Made by a program: the position numbers and the translations under genes. Shown here in pieces: positions 1 through 9,154 of a stretch of 15,633 bases of DNA; within the stretch, counting starts at the first letter, position 1, and every line of letters starts with the position of its first letter. Under the pieces are notes generated by a model, which saw only the letters and a list, made by a program, of their open reading frames with translations, made no database searches and was not told the DNA's origin. This stretch comes from Saprospirales bacterium (GTDB lineage: Bacteria > Bacteroidota > Bacteroidia > Chitinophagales > Saprospiraceae), in contig PWJP01000020.1 of the NCBI GenBank assembly GCA_003559985.1, forward strand, positions 1-15,633, written 5' to 3'.

Positions 1-18
1 GTTAAGGTTTGATAATTC

Positions 19-50
19 TTTGGGGGTCAATTATTTTATTGTTAAACTTG
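19..50 (+). promoter_or_regulatory. Candidate Bacteroidota-type promoter for the envelope cluster
   Basis: TTTG at 19-22 is followed after 20 nt by TAAACTTG at 43-50. This matches the Bacteroidota primary-sigma consensus TTTG, about 20 nt, TAnnTTTG with one mismatch in the -7 box. Transcription would start near 55-57 and leave a leader of about 40 nt before the receptor start codon at 96. The spacing and position are good, but the region is AT-rich and chance matches are likely, so this is a moderate call. Confidence 0.42.
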
Positions 51-95
51 CCCTTTCAAATTTTCATGTAATGGTTAAATCATTAAATAAGCCTT

Positions 96-3000
96 ATGAA
101 TAAACTCTACTTGCTATTTGCCTTGGTTATGTGTTTTGCGGTGGTTTCAGCCGATGCACAAACCACCCTTGAGGGAAAAGTGACGGATGCTGAAACAGGT
201 GAGCCTATCCTGTTTGGTAATGTAGCCCTTTACCGGGGAGACAATTTGGTCACTGGAACGCAAACCGACTTTGACGGGAATTACAGTTTTACAAACATCG
301 ATCCCGGTACTCTCGATTTGGAAGTCAGTTATGTGGGATATACTCCCCAGCGACAAACCGGCGTACTCATCACCGCGGGGCGTGCTAACCGATTGAATAT
401 CGAATTGACTCAGGGTGTCATGATTGACGAAATTGAAGTGGTTGATTATATTGTACCCTTGATTGAACAGGACAATACCACTTCGGGAGGAACTCTGACC
501 GGGGAGGAAATTAGAAATCTTCCAGTTAAGGACATATCCGCACTGGCTGCAACTACTGCCGGACTGGCCAGACAGGACGGAAGCGATAATATCAATATTA
601 GAGGGTCTCGTTCTGATGCAACAGATTACTACATTGATGGTATGCGGGTTTCAGGCCGACTTATTCCTCAGTCGGAAATCGATCAACTCCAGGTACTTAC
701 CGGTGGTATTCCCGCTAATTTTGGTGATGTATCAGGTGGTGTTATAAGTCTTACAACCAGAGGACCTTCATCGCAGTTGTCCGGTGGCCTGGAGCTGGAG
801 ACTTCTGAATTTTTGGATGCATTTGGTTACAGCCTTGTAAGTGGTAACATATCGGGACCGTTACTCAGAAACCCAAGAGATACTACCCAAACAATGGTTG
901 GATTCAGAGTCTCCGGGCAGGTGAATTACCAAAGAGATAACCGCCCCAGCTTTACCGGAGTCTATCAAATGAGACCAGAAGCGGTTGAAGAGTTGAAGGA
1001 TGATCCTATCAGATATGTGGGTGTAACCCCTTTCCCAAGAGTTGAAGATGCGCGATTTGAAGAAAATGGTGGTGATATCGAATTCAGAGATATTCGCAGA
1101 AACAACATGATGAGAGATATTGATATCACCGCGCGATTGGACGCGAGACTTAGCGACAATATTGATGTATCGTTTACCGGAACGTATAATAATCGTAAAG
1201 ATCAATTTACCCCCGGTCCAAGAACGGGTGGGGATAGGTTTTCTTCAACTGATTGGGGTATGTTTAACTATGACCGCAACCCATTTCAATACTCTGATGT
1301 CATGCGAGGAACTTTCAGATTTCGCCACAGACTGGGTGTACAAACCAGAGGCGAGGAAGAAGATGGTGAAGAGCGCAGGGATCAGTTGATCAGAAATGCG
1401 GTTTATACCATTCAGGCTTCTTTTCAGAGAAGGTCCACTTTGGTGGAAGATCAGGTTCACGGAGACAATTTCTGGAGGTATGGGTATGTCGGTGAGTTTG
1501 GTGTAGATTGGGTGCCCGGTGTCAATACACCGATAGAGGGTCAAAGAGCTTACAGCGGTGGATTGCCTCTCCCAACTGGCGATACACTTCAGCATTCAGG
1601 GTATAACAGAAGTTTTAACGGGTTTTACAATCCAAATATGGAGATCAATCCCGCACTTGCCAACTACAATAAGCAATTTATTCAACTCAATGAACCCTCT
1701 GATGTCACCAGTTTCCTTGCCTATAACGGAAACCGGGTGGGCTTTCTAGGGTCGTCCTATGACCTTCATGCCAATGTGGGTACCGTATATAATACTTACC
1801 GGGAACAAGAGGCGGATAGATATTCGGTCGATTTGCGAACATCCTTTGAGTTTCTACCGGGTGGGTCCCAAAGGGGGCGGCACAACATAGAAATAGGATT
1901 GTATTATGAACAGCGGGTCAGCAGAGATTGGCGGATCAATCCTAACAGACTGTGGGATATCGCCAGATTGAGAACCAATACCCATATTATTGATGTAGAT
2001 ACCAATAATGTGATTGGGCAGTTCACCCAGCCTGGCTTGTTTGACCCCAATATCATGGACTCTCTGTTTGTTTTCGATGAGTTTGGAAATGAAATTGTCG
2101 ATCAACGAGGTAGATTCTATCGCGCGGTCAGAGAGCTGCGGGGCGTCTCCCTCAACGAGTATTTCAATGTGGATCAACTGCACCCGGATGAACTGGATAT
2201 TGATATGTTTGAACCGTTCGAGTTGACAGACCAAAATCTGGTGGGATATCACGGACATACCTTTACTGGTGATAAAGTAGGGTCAAATGTATCCTTTGAG
2301 GATTTTTGGACCAGGGATGAAAATGATAATCTAACCTATGATGTAGCGCCTTTCCGGCCAAATTACCTGGCATTTTACATACAGGATCGCTTTACGTTTA
2401 GGGATATTATCTTCAGATTGGGTCTGAGAATGGATCGCTACGATGCCAACACCAAAGTGATGAGAGATCCATTTTCATTGTATGAGGTTATGACTGCCAA
2501 TGATTTCTATGACGAATTCTCTGATTTGGAGCGACCCGGAGCTGTTCAAGACAACTTTAAGGTATATACAGCAGGTGAGGAAAGTGATGCGGTAGTTGGT
2601 TTCCGTGAAGGTGAACAATGGTATGACGAAACCGGTAATCCTGTAAATGACGGTAATGTACTGTTTGGTGGAGGTGTGGTAACACCCTTCCGAACGGACT
2701 TCGATCAGGATATAAAATCACCGGAATTTGAGGTTAATCAGTCTTTTGAAGACTACAAGCCTCAAGTAAATTGGATGCCTAGAATGGCGTTTTCATTCCC
2801 AATTTCGGATGATGCTAACTTTTTCGCACACTACGACATTTTGGTACAGCGTCCTACTTCAAACAACTATGTATCCCCACTTCAATATTACTACTTTGAA
2901 GATGCGGGAAGGACACCTACTGCCAACCCAAATTTGAGACCTGAGAAGACCATTGATTACGAGGTTGGATTTCAGCAGCGTTTGACCAATTCTTCAGCCA

Positions 3001-3851
3001 TCAAAATCTCTGCCTACTACAAAGAAATAAGAGATCAGATTCAGGTTAGAAACTTGTTGTTTGTGGCTTCACCTGTAGGACAGTATGAAACATTTGGCAA
3101 TTTGGATTTTGGAACAGTTAAGGGTTTCTCTTTCCAGTATGACCTGAGGAGAACAAATAATCTTAGGATGGTAGCGAGTTACACGCTTCAATTTGCAGAT
3201 GGTACCGGTTCCAGCCCAACTTCACAGCGAGGCCTTACCTCCAGAGGGAACCTCAGAGCTCTATCCCCGCTTAATTTTGATGAGAGACACCGCTTTGTGG
3301 TGAATATGGATTACAGATATGGATCAGGTAGGAGATATACTGGTCCGAGAGTGGCCGGAATTGACATTTTTGAAAATACGGGATTGAATGTTCAGGCTAC
3401 CGCAGTTTCAGGAAGGCCTTACACCAGAACCTTGCAGCCTACGCGATTTGGTGGAAGTGGTTTTGCCGGAACGATAAACGGTTCAAGACTTCCATGGAGC
3501 TTTTACCTGGATGCTCGAATTGACAGGAGCTTTACCCTTAACCTGGGTGGTGAAGGAGAAGCAGCTACCAGACCTATAGTGCTCAATATTTACCTGAGAG
3601 CTGAAAATGTACTCAATACCAGGAATATTCTGGGTGTGTATTCATCTACTGGCTCTGCAGAAGACTCAGGATGGCTCAATTCCACCTTTGGTAGAGATAA
3701 TATTAGAGACCTCAAAGATAATAGAGAAGGTGCAGTTCCTGCAGGAGAAGAGGAACTGGCATTTATTGATCAATACAGAGCCAGATTGTTGGCACCCGGA
3801 TTTTTTGCACTGCCGAGAAGAGTATATCTCGGAGCAGTTATTGAATTTTAA
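96..3851 (+). CDS. TonB-dependent outer-membrane receptor with N-terminal carboxypeptidase-regulatory-like domain
   Basis: A 1251-residue outer-membrane active transporter or receptor. Residues 1-21 form a signal peptide, cleaved after SADA. Residues about 25-106 form the CarboxypepD_reg-like beta-sandwich (start LEGKVTDAETGEPI, with the DFDGNYSF turn) that Bacteroidota receptors carry before the plug. A TonB-box-like DEIEVVDYI lies at 111-119. The plug domain spans about 130-225, with INIRGSRSDATDYYIDGMRV at 167-186 and GGIPANFGDVSGGVISLTTR at 203-222. The rest is a long 22-strand-type barrel ending in aromatic VIEF. No SusD-like lipoprotein follows, so a glycan-utilisation SusCD pair is not supported. 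The next gene starts 28 nt downstream, which suggests co-transcription with the secreted protein and the PorV-like protein. The substrate cannot be read from the sequence. The start at 96 is right because the signal peptide begins there. Confidence 0.93.
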   Translation: MNKLYLLFALVMCFAVVSADAQTTLEGKVTDAETGEPILFGNVALYRGDNLVTGTQTDFDGNYSFTNIDPGTLDLEVSYVGYTPQRQTGVLITAGRANRLNIELTQGVMIDEIEVVDYIVPLIEQDNTTSGGTLTGEEIRNLPVKDISALAATTAGLARQDGSDNINIRGSRSDATDYYIDGMRVSGRLIPQSEIDQLQVLTGGIPANFGDVSGGVISLTTRGPSSQLSGGLELETSEFLDAFGYSLVSGNISGPLLRNPRDTTQTMVGFRVSGQVNYQRDNRPSFTGVYQMRPEAVEELKDDPIRYVGVTPFPRVEDARFEENGGDIEFRDIRRNNMMRDIDITARLDARLSDNIDVSFTGTYNNRKDQFTPGPRTGGDRFSSTDWGMFNYDRNPFQYSDVMRGTFRFRHRLGVQTRGEEEDGEERRDQLIRNAVYTIQASFQRRSTLVEDQVHGDNFWRYGYVGEFGVDWVPGVNTPIEGQRAYSGGLPLPTGDTLQHSGYNRSFNGFYNPNMEINPALANYNKQFIQLNEPSDVTSFLAYNGNRVGFLGSSYDLHANVGTVYNTYREQEADRYSVDLRTSFEFLPGGSQRGRHNIEIGLYYEQRVSRDWRINPNRLWDIARLRTNTHIIDVDTNNVIGQFTQPGLFDPNIMDSLFVFDEFGNEIVDQRGRFYRAVRELRGVSLNEYFNVDQLHPDELDIDMFEPFELTDQNLVGYHGHTFTGDKVGSNVSFEDFWTRDENDNLTYDVAPFRPNYLAFYIQDRFTFRDIIFRLGLRMDRYDANTKVMRDPFSLYEVMTANDFYDEFSDLERPGAVQDNFKVYTAGEESDAVVGFREGEQWYDETGNPVNDGNVLFGGGVVTPFRTDFDQDIKSPEFEVNQSFEDYKPQVNWMPRMAFSFPISDDANFFAHYDILVQRPTSNNYVSPLQYYYFEDAGRTPTANPNLRPEKTIDYEVGFQQRLTNSSAIKISAYYKEIRDQIQVRNLLFVASPVGQYETFGNLDFGTVKGFSFQYDLRRTNNLRMVASYTLQFADGTGSSPTSQRGLTSRGNLRALSPLNFDERHRFVVNMDYRYGSGRRYTGPRVAGIDIFENTGLNVQATAVSGRPYTRTLQPTRFGGSGFAGTINGSRLPWSFYLDARIDRSFTLNLGGEGEAATRPIVLNIYLRAENVLNTRNILGVYSSTGSAEDSGWLNSTFGRDNIRDLKDNREGAVPAGEEELAFIDQYRARLLAPGFFALPRRVYLGAVIEF

Positions 3852-3879
3852 TTGAACCATTATCACAATACATTTTACC

Positions 3880-6800
3880 ATGAAGAAAATATTATTTACC
3901 CTAGTAGTATTGAGTTTGGGAGCAGTAACCTCCCTGGAGGCTTATATACCACCGGAAATGGAAGGCGAACGGCAAAGACAAATACAACAAGCTGCTGAAC
4001 TTCGCGGCGATTGTGCCTTGGCAACAGCTCAGGTGGACCTCAACATAAATAACGTAAGAGCCCGTTTGATGACGGGTGGTGACATGTGGTGGAACCTCTC
4101 TGAAGCCCGCTATGTGGTACCCAATGTCCGTCCTCCGGAACCTGAAGTTTCTTCTATCTTTGCCGGTGCGGTATGGGTAGGGGGTATCGATGAAGAGGGC
4201 AACCTTAAGATCGCAGCCCAAAGTTATCGAAGCTCTAACAATAATGATTGGTGGCCTGGTCCGCTGAGACCGGAAGATGGTACTACCAGCGCTGATAGAT
4301 GCCGTGATTGGGACCGTTTTTTCAAAGTTACCTCAGAGGATATTGAGGAACACAAGCGAAATATTGCTGATTTTATTGAGCAAGACCTGGATTATCCTAC
4401 GGAATTAATTCCGGACAACATTAAATACTGGCCAGCTCTGGGAAATCCATTTTTCAATGAGCGTTATGATTTTGAGCTCCCGTTCAATGACCAGGGACTC
4501 GGAAATTATTTCGATTATGAAGGAAACGGCATTTATGACCCAAGCCAGGGAGACTACCCGAGAATCGATATCCGCGGTTGTGAACCGGGATTCGATACGC
4601 GTGACCCGGACGAGATGTACTTTTGGATATACAATGATGCAGGTGGTACCAAAACCAGAACAAATACAGATCCTGTCCGTATGGAAGTTCAGGTACAGGC
4701 ATTTGCCTACTCCACCCAGGATGAAATAAACAATATGACCTTTTACAGGCATAAATTGATCAACCGTTCAAGGGTGGTTATTGACAGTATGTTCTTCGCG
4801 ATGTGGATTGACCCGGATTTGGGATGTCCTTTCGATGATTTTATCGGTTCTGACACAGCGCTTGATTTAATGTATGTGTACAATGAGGATGCCATTGATG
4901 GTAGTGTGCCCGGCTCATGCGAGTGCCCAACAGCAAGTGGCCCGATCCCTACTTACTGTAGAGATATTCCCGCACTCGGTGCAGATTATTTCCGTGGTCC
5001 ACTCTATGAATTTGGAGAAGAAATTGGCTTATCCTCCTTTGTTTATTATAACAACCCCGGAGGATTTCCCGGTCCTTCCGCCATGACAGATCCGGCATCA
5101 GGACCGGAGTTTTACAACTACCTTACCGGCTCCTGGAGAGATGGCACGCCGTTTACCGCAGGGGGATCTGGTTACAGACCCAGTGGAGGTACCCCTATTA
5201 ATTACGCATTCCCGGATCCACCGGACGATCCCGAAGGTTGGTCCATGTGTACTGCGGGACTTCAGCAGGCTGATAGAAGGACACTTCAGGCCTCCGGCCC
5301 GTTTCGCCTTATTCCCGGAGCGGTTAATGAGTTGATAATTGGAGTTGTCTGGGTACCGGACATTCCCCACCCTTGCCCTGATCTTACGCGTCTCTTCAAT
5401 GCAGACAGGACTGCACAAGCGTTGTTCGACAATTGCTTCGACTTCCCGCGTGGTCCGGATGCGCCGGATATGTTTGCCATTGAGTTGGACAGAGAGATCA
5501 TTTTTGCCCTTTCAAACGACACCCTTACTTCCAACAATGCATTTTTGCAGTACGAAGAAAAAGGTCTTAGAATTCCAGATGGAGAACCCGATTCCATGTA
5601 CGTTTTTGAAGGATACCAGGTGTTTCAACTGCGCGATGGTACTGTAGAGCCAATACGCGAGAGTTTTGAGGATCCCAGCAGGGCCAGACTGGTATTCCAG
5701 GCTGATGTAAGAAATGACATTTCAACACTTTACAACTGGGAAAGAGAAGACGACCCCTTTAGCACTGACCCTATTCTGATACCAAAGCAAATGGTCAGGG
5801 GGAGCAATGACGGTATCCGACACAGCTTTAGAATAACAGAAGATTTGTTTGCTGATAGCGACCGGGGATTAATTAATCACAAAAAATACTATTTTGTTGC
5901 CGTTGCCTATGGTTACAATAATTACGATTCTCTTGATTTCCGGACAGCAATCGGACAGGATCAAACCTACCTTGAAGGAAACCGTAATGTAAGAGTCTAT
6001 ACTGTAACTCCAAGACCTACGGTTTACAAAAAATTAAATGCTGATTACGGAGACGGAGTACCGATTACACGACTTGAGGGTAGTGGAACAGGACGAAACT
6101 TCCTCCAATTAGATGAGGGAATCCGTGAATCCATCGTCGATGGAACATTCGATGGAGATCTGAGATATGCACCCGGTGGTGGACCAATTGATATTGCCGT
6201 TTATAATCCTCTCGATGTGGTAGATGGTCAGTACGAATTGAGATTTTTTGACGATGAACCTGACACCGATGAGCTAGCACCAGGTACGCGTTGGGAAGTT
6301 GTACACCTCGGTACAGGTCAGACAGCACGCTCCGAGTCTTCAATCGATATATTGAATGAGAATTTGGTTGGTAAATTTGGCTTCTCTGTCACCATAGGAC
6401 AGGAGCAATTTCCTGGTCTTGATCCGTTTAATGTTGACGACAATGGTTTCCTTGGTGGTCAAATCGTTTACGACAATCCACTTGGTGCTGAGTGGTTGGG
6501 CTTTGTTCCAGATGCTACCCCGGCGGAAGGTGCTCCAGATATCTTTGATTATCTAAAGACAAGTCTGGATGCTGAAGATTATGAATTAGACCCGGAGAGA
6601 TCATTTGTTTTGAACAATGAGTCCGGCTTTTACCCATATTGTTTGTTTGACTTTAGACCAGGCAACTTGCCGATGATTTCCGCTGCATGGATTAATAGCC
6701 AAAATATTGGTGCTTGTGCAGGCGCAACCGGTGGTATTAGCAGAGTCAATAATGTAGATATCGTATTTACTTCCGACCGGAGCAAGTGGAGCCGTGTAAT

Positions 6801-7854
6801 GGTGGTTGAAGCTGCTAATCGCGAATACGATGCAACCGGACTAAATTGGAGAGGTAATTCGATGTTTGATCTCATTGACAGACCGGCTGCCTCAATAGAA
6901 GCCGGTCCCGATGGTCTCCCAATGGACGATCCAGATGCAGATCCTGGTTTGGCCTGGTTCCCTGGTTACGCAGTTGATGTGGAAACCGGTCAGCGACTCA
7001 ACTTGTTTTTTGCGGAAAACACTATCTATAGTCCCGACAATCCGAATGGAATTGTGGGTAATCTCGATGAGAGTTTTCTCGTAGGAGATGACCGTATTTG
7101 GAATCCAACCAATGACTTTATTACTGGTGAATTACCCGGTTTTGCTGATTTGTTAGTTGGTGGACAACATTTTGTTTACATTACCAATCAGGAGTATGAC
7201 GGTTGTCAAGAGCTGCGCGACTTACTTGCAGGGCCTCTGCCAAATTCAATCAAAAAGCCGCAAGTTGCGCAGAGGATTACCTGGGCAGGTATGCCTCTAG
7301 CTTCTGGATTGCTCTCTTATGAAGAGGGTCTAATCCCCAACGATGCTATCGTTCAACTGAGGGTCACCAAACCCTATGAAGTTGGAGAGCGTGAAGAAGG
7401 TGGTGAAAAGGCTTACAATAGGTACTTCTTTGAAATTGAAGGAATGCAGGCAGAGGATCTGGTAGAAGAAGAGTTTGATAATGCATTGGATCAGATTAAT
7501 GTCGTTCCAAATCCGTATTACGCTTTCTCTGCCTATGAAGAGACACAGTTTGACAATAGAGTTAAAATTACGAATCTGCCAGACAGGGCTACCGTTACGA
7601 TTTACACCCTGGACGGTAAGTTCATTAGAAGATACGAGCGAAATGTAAGTAGGGGAGGTGATCCTCAACTGACCAGTGAACCTCCCACTCGGGGAAGACT
7701 TCCCAGTTCCGGCCTGGATTGGGACTTGAGAAATCACAGAGGTGTTCCCATAGCAAGTGGAGTTTACTTGATACATGTCGAAGCTCCCGGATTGGGAGAG
7801 CGGGTCCTCAAGTGGTTTGGTGTTACCAGACAATTTGACCCGTCCGGCTTGTAA
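3880..7854 (+). CDS. Giant secreted protein with T9SS/FlgD-like C-terminal domain, function unknown
   Basis: A 1324-residue exported protein. Residues 1-21 form a signal peptide (MKKILFTLVVLSLGAVTSLEA). The N-terminal region has NNVRARLMTGGDMWWNLSEA at 58-77 and SIFAGAVWVGGIDEEGNLKI at 92-111, a pattern I recognise from large secreted Bacteroidota proteins of unknown role. Residues 212-227 (DYEGNGIYDPSQGDYP) and 311-326 (DPDLGCPFDDFIGSDT) are Asp/Gly-rich loops that look calcium-binding, which is inference. Several cysteines (CEC, CPF) fit an extracytoplasmic location. The C-terminus from about 1206 starts INVVPNP, continues VKITNLPDRATVTIYTLDGK and ends with an ASGVYLIHV strand. This is the FlgD-Ig/T9SS type A sorting-domain pattern. 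It is extended and ends in a WFGVTRQFDPSGL tail rather than the usual short KxVV-type end. The neighbouring PorV-like gene supports T9SS export. No catalytic motif was recognised. Confidence 0.85.
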   Translation: MKKILFTLVVLSLGAVTSLEAYIPPEMEGERQRQIQQAAELRGDCALATAQVDLNINNVRARLMTGGDMWWNLSEARYVVPNVRPPEPEVSSIFAGAVWVGGIDEEGNLKIAAQSYRSSNNNDWWPGPLRPEDGTTSADRCRDWDRFFKVTSEDIEEHKRNIADFIEQDLDYPTELIPDNIKYWPALGNPFFNERYDFELPFNDQGLGNYFDYEGNGIYDPSQGDYPRIDIRGCEPGFDTRDPDEMYFWIYNDAGGTKTRTNTDPVRMEVQVQAFAYSTQDEINNMTFYRHKLINRSRVVIDSMFFAMWIDPDLGCPFDDFIGSDTALDLMYVYNEDAIDGSVPGSCECPTASGPIPTYCRDIPALGADYFRGPLYEFGEEIGLSSFVYYNNPGGFPGPSAMTDPASGPEFYNYLTGSWRDGTPFTAGGSGYRPSGGTPINYAFPDPPDDPEGWSMCTAGLQQADRRTLQASGPFRLIPGAVNELIIGVVWVPDIPHPCPDLTRLFNADRTAQALFDNCFDFPRGPDAPDMFAIELDREIIFALSNDTLTSNNAFLQYEEKGLRIPDGEPDSMYVFEGYQVFQLRDGTVEPIRESFEDPSRARLVFQADVRNDISTLYNWEREDDPFSTDPILIPKQMVRGSNDGIRHSFRITEDLFADSDRGLINHKKYYFVAVAYGYNNYDSLDFRTAIGQDQTYLEGNRNVRVYTVTPRPTVYKKLNADYGDGVPITRLEGSGTGRNFLQLDEGIRESIVDGTFDGDLRYAPGGGPIDIAVYNPLDVVDGQYELRFFDDEPDTDELAPGTRWEVVHLGTGQTARSESSIDILNENLVGKFGFSVTIGQEQFPGLDPFNVDDNGFLGGQIVYDNPLGAEWLGFVPDATPAEGAPDIFDYLKTSLDAEDYELDPERSFVLNNESGFYPYCLFDFRPGNLPMISAAWINSQNIGACAGATGGISRVNNVDIVFTSDRSKWSRVMVVEAANREYDATGLNWRGNSMFDLIDRPAASIEAGPDGLPMDDPDADPGLAWFPGYAVDVETGQRLNLFFAENTIYSPDNPNGIVGNLDESFLVGDDRIWNPTNDFITGELPGFADLLVGGQHFVYITNQEYDGCQELRDLLAGPLPNSIKKPQVAQRITWAGMPLASGLLSYEEGLIPNDAIVQLRVTKPYEVGEREEGGEKAYNRYFFEIEGMQAEDLVEEEFDNALDQINVVPNPYYAFSAYEETQFDNRVKITNLPDRATVTIYTLDGKFIRRYERNVSRGGDPQLTSEPPTRGRLPSSGLDWDLRNHRGVPIASGVYLIHVEAPGLGERVLKWFGVTRQFDPSGL

Positions 7855-7874
7855 ACAATGCTGAGAGAAATAAT

Positions 7875-7903
7875 TCCGGCCGGCCTGAACCAGGCCGGCC
7901 GGA
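7875..7903 (+). terminator. Perfect GC-rich hairpin between the secreted-protein and PorV-like genes
   Basis: CCGGCCGGCCTG at 7876-7887 and its exact reverse complement CAGGCCGGCCGG at 7891-7902 enclose a 3-nt AAC loop. A flanking T-A pair extends the stem to 13 bp. It lies 20 nt after the stop of the large gene and 29 nt before the PorV-like start. No T-run follows directly (the next bases are CATTTCC), so it is not a textbook intrinsic terminator. It may be a partial terminator, or an RNA stability or processing hairpin that sets the ratio of the two products. Confidence 0.55.
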
Positions 7904-7932
7904 CATTTCCAAACTTTTAATACTCAAATTGA

Positions 7933-8997
7933 ATGAAAAAACTTATACAATCTTTATTTGCTACTTCTATCATTCTCCTGTTTGGCGGTGTAACCCTTTT
8001 CGCAGGTAATCCGGATAGACAGGGTGAGGCAGGTGCAACCGAATTGCTCATGAATCCGTGGGCTCGATCTGCAGGACTTCACAGCATGACAGCCTCCATG
8101 GTTGGGGGTGTCGAAGCGATGAGAATTAATCCTGCTGGAATTGGTCGTATTCCTGGATCACAGGCAATGTTTGGACATGCCAGATATCTGGATCCCGCCG
8201 ACATCAATATGAATGCATTGGGGTTGTCCCTTGAAATGGGCGACCAGGGAGCATTAGGAATATCTATAATGTCGGTGGACCTGGGAGATATTGATGTCAC
8301 CACAGCCAACCAAACTGAGGGTACAGGTGCCACTTTTTCACCGACCTACTTCAACATTGGTGTGGGTTACTCGCATATGTTTGAGAATAATATTTCAGTT
8401 GGTTTTCTCGTGAGAGGGGTTAATCAATCTATAGCAGATGTATCTGCCTTTGGTATAGCATTTGATGCCGGTATTCAATACGTGACCGGGCCTCAGGACA
8501 ACTTTAAGTTTGGTATTGCGCTCCGCAATGTTGGTTCTCCCATGCAGTTCAGAGGTGAGGGTCTCAGCTTTCGTGCTCCAAATCCCGGAGATGACTTCAG
8601 TTTTGATCAGAGATTCGAGCAGCGCTCTGCAACTTATGAACTTCCCTCTTTGCTTCATATTGGTGTGAGCTATGACCTGCTCCTCGGTTTCGGAGACCGC
8701 CACCGCGTCACGCCTCTCGTCAACTTTACGGCACACTCATTTTCGAGAGATGATCTCGGGGCAGGTGTTGAATATTCTTTTGCTGATATGATTATGATCA
8801 GAGGTGGTTATAAGTATGAAATGGGTGCCGGATCCGCGCTTGAAGATAAAGGTGTTTACACAGGCCTTGCTGCAGGTGTTTCATTTATTCTCAATTGGGG
8901 CGAGGATGAAAGTACCGGTCTTGTCATTGACTACGCTTACAGGGATTCCAATCCCTTTAACGGTACTCACAATATAAGCGTTGGCTTCAACTTCTAA
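7933..8997 (+). CDS. PorV/PorQ-family outer-membrane protein
   Basis: A 354-residue beta-barrel protein of the PorV/PorQ (UPF0164, FadL-like) family. Characterised members take part in T9SS by carrying secreted cargo from the translocon or by anchoring it at the surface. The signal peptide covers residues 1-24, with cleavage after LFA. Then follow the family-typical GATELLMNPWARSAGL segment at 34-49 and NPAGIG at 66-71, alternating beta strands with GVGYSHMFENNISVGFLVRG-like repeats, and a last strand ending in Phe (ISVGFNF). Length fits the family. It is the third gene of the envelope cluster, 78 nt after the secreted protein and with the GC hairpin between them. It may be a dedicated partner of that protein instead of the general PorV; the sequence alone does not decide. 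No promoter consensus is visible directly upstream. Confidence 0.85.
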   Translation: MKKLIQSLFATSIILLFGGVTLFAGNPDRQGEAGATELLMNPWARSAGLHSMTASMVGGVEAMRINPAGIGRIPGSQAMFGHARYLDPADINMNALGLSLEMGDQGALGISIMSVDLGDIDVTTANQTEGTGATFSPTYFNIGVGYSHMFENNISVGFLVRGVNQSIADVSAFGIAFDAGIQYVTGPQDNFKFGIALRNVGSPMQFRGEGLSFRAPNPGDDFSFDQRFEQRSATYELPSLLHIGVSYDLLLGFGDRHRVTPLVNFTAHSFSRDDLGAGVEYSFADMIMIRGGYKYEMGAGSALEDKGVYTGLAAGVSFILNWGEDESTGLVIDYAYRDSNPFNGTHNISVGFNF

Positions 8998-9036
8998 CAC
9001 AAAATAACTTGTAAAGCATAGATTCCCAAAGTTTTG

Positions 9037-9044
9037 TATCTTTG
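9037..9044 (+). promoter_or_regulatory. Candidate -7 promoter box (TATCTTTG) for greA-HIT
   Basis: An exact match to the Bacteroidota -7 consensus TAnnTTTG, 110 nt upstream of greA. The nearest upstream TTG (9009-9011) is 25 nt away, longer than the usual 17-23 nt, so the -33 element is weak or absent. Transcription would begin at about 9049-9052, at the base of the hairpin that follows. Confidence 0.45.
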
Positions 9045-9050
9045 GGTCCC

Positions 9051-9091
9051 GGTTGAGAGTCTGAGGTTCTGTCTCAGGTTCTCAACCTTTT
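9051..9091 (+). terminator. 15-bp hairpin with four-T tail: terminator of the envelope cluster or leader attenuator of greA
   Basis: The arm at 9051-9065 (GGTTGAGAGTCTGAG) pairs with 9073-9087 (CTCAGGTTCTCAACC). This gives 13 Watson-Crick pairs plus two central G-U wobbles and a 7-nt loop, followed by TTTT at 9088-9091. It sits 53 nt after the PorV-like stop, where a terminator is expected. It also begins only 6 nt after the TATCTTTG box, so if that box is active the hairpin forms the first bases of the greA transcript. Confidence 0.6.
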
Positions 9092-9154
9092 CGTATTTAG
9101 GGTAGTTACCTGTTGTCATAGATTATTAGTTACAAACAATAAAGTTTTCTCGGA

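Noticed and set aside
861..2258. Several antisense open frames of 60-134 codons inside the TonB receptor gene
   Set aside because: They overlap a strongly supported gene, show no recognisable family and start without context. They are reading-frame shadows.
96..8997. A SusCD-type polysaccharide utilisation locus
   Set aside because: No SusD-like lipoprotein, glycoside hydrolase or sensor gene is present; the second gene is a large protein with a standard signal peptide and a T9SS-like end.
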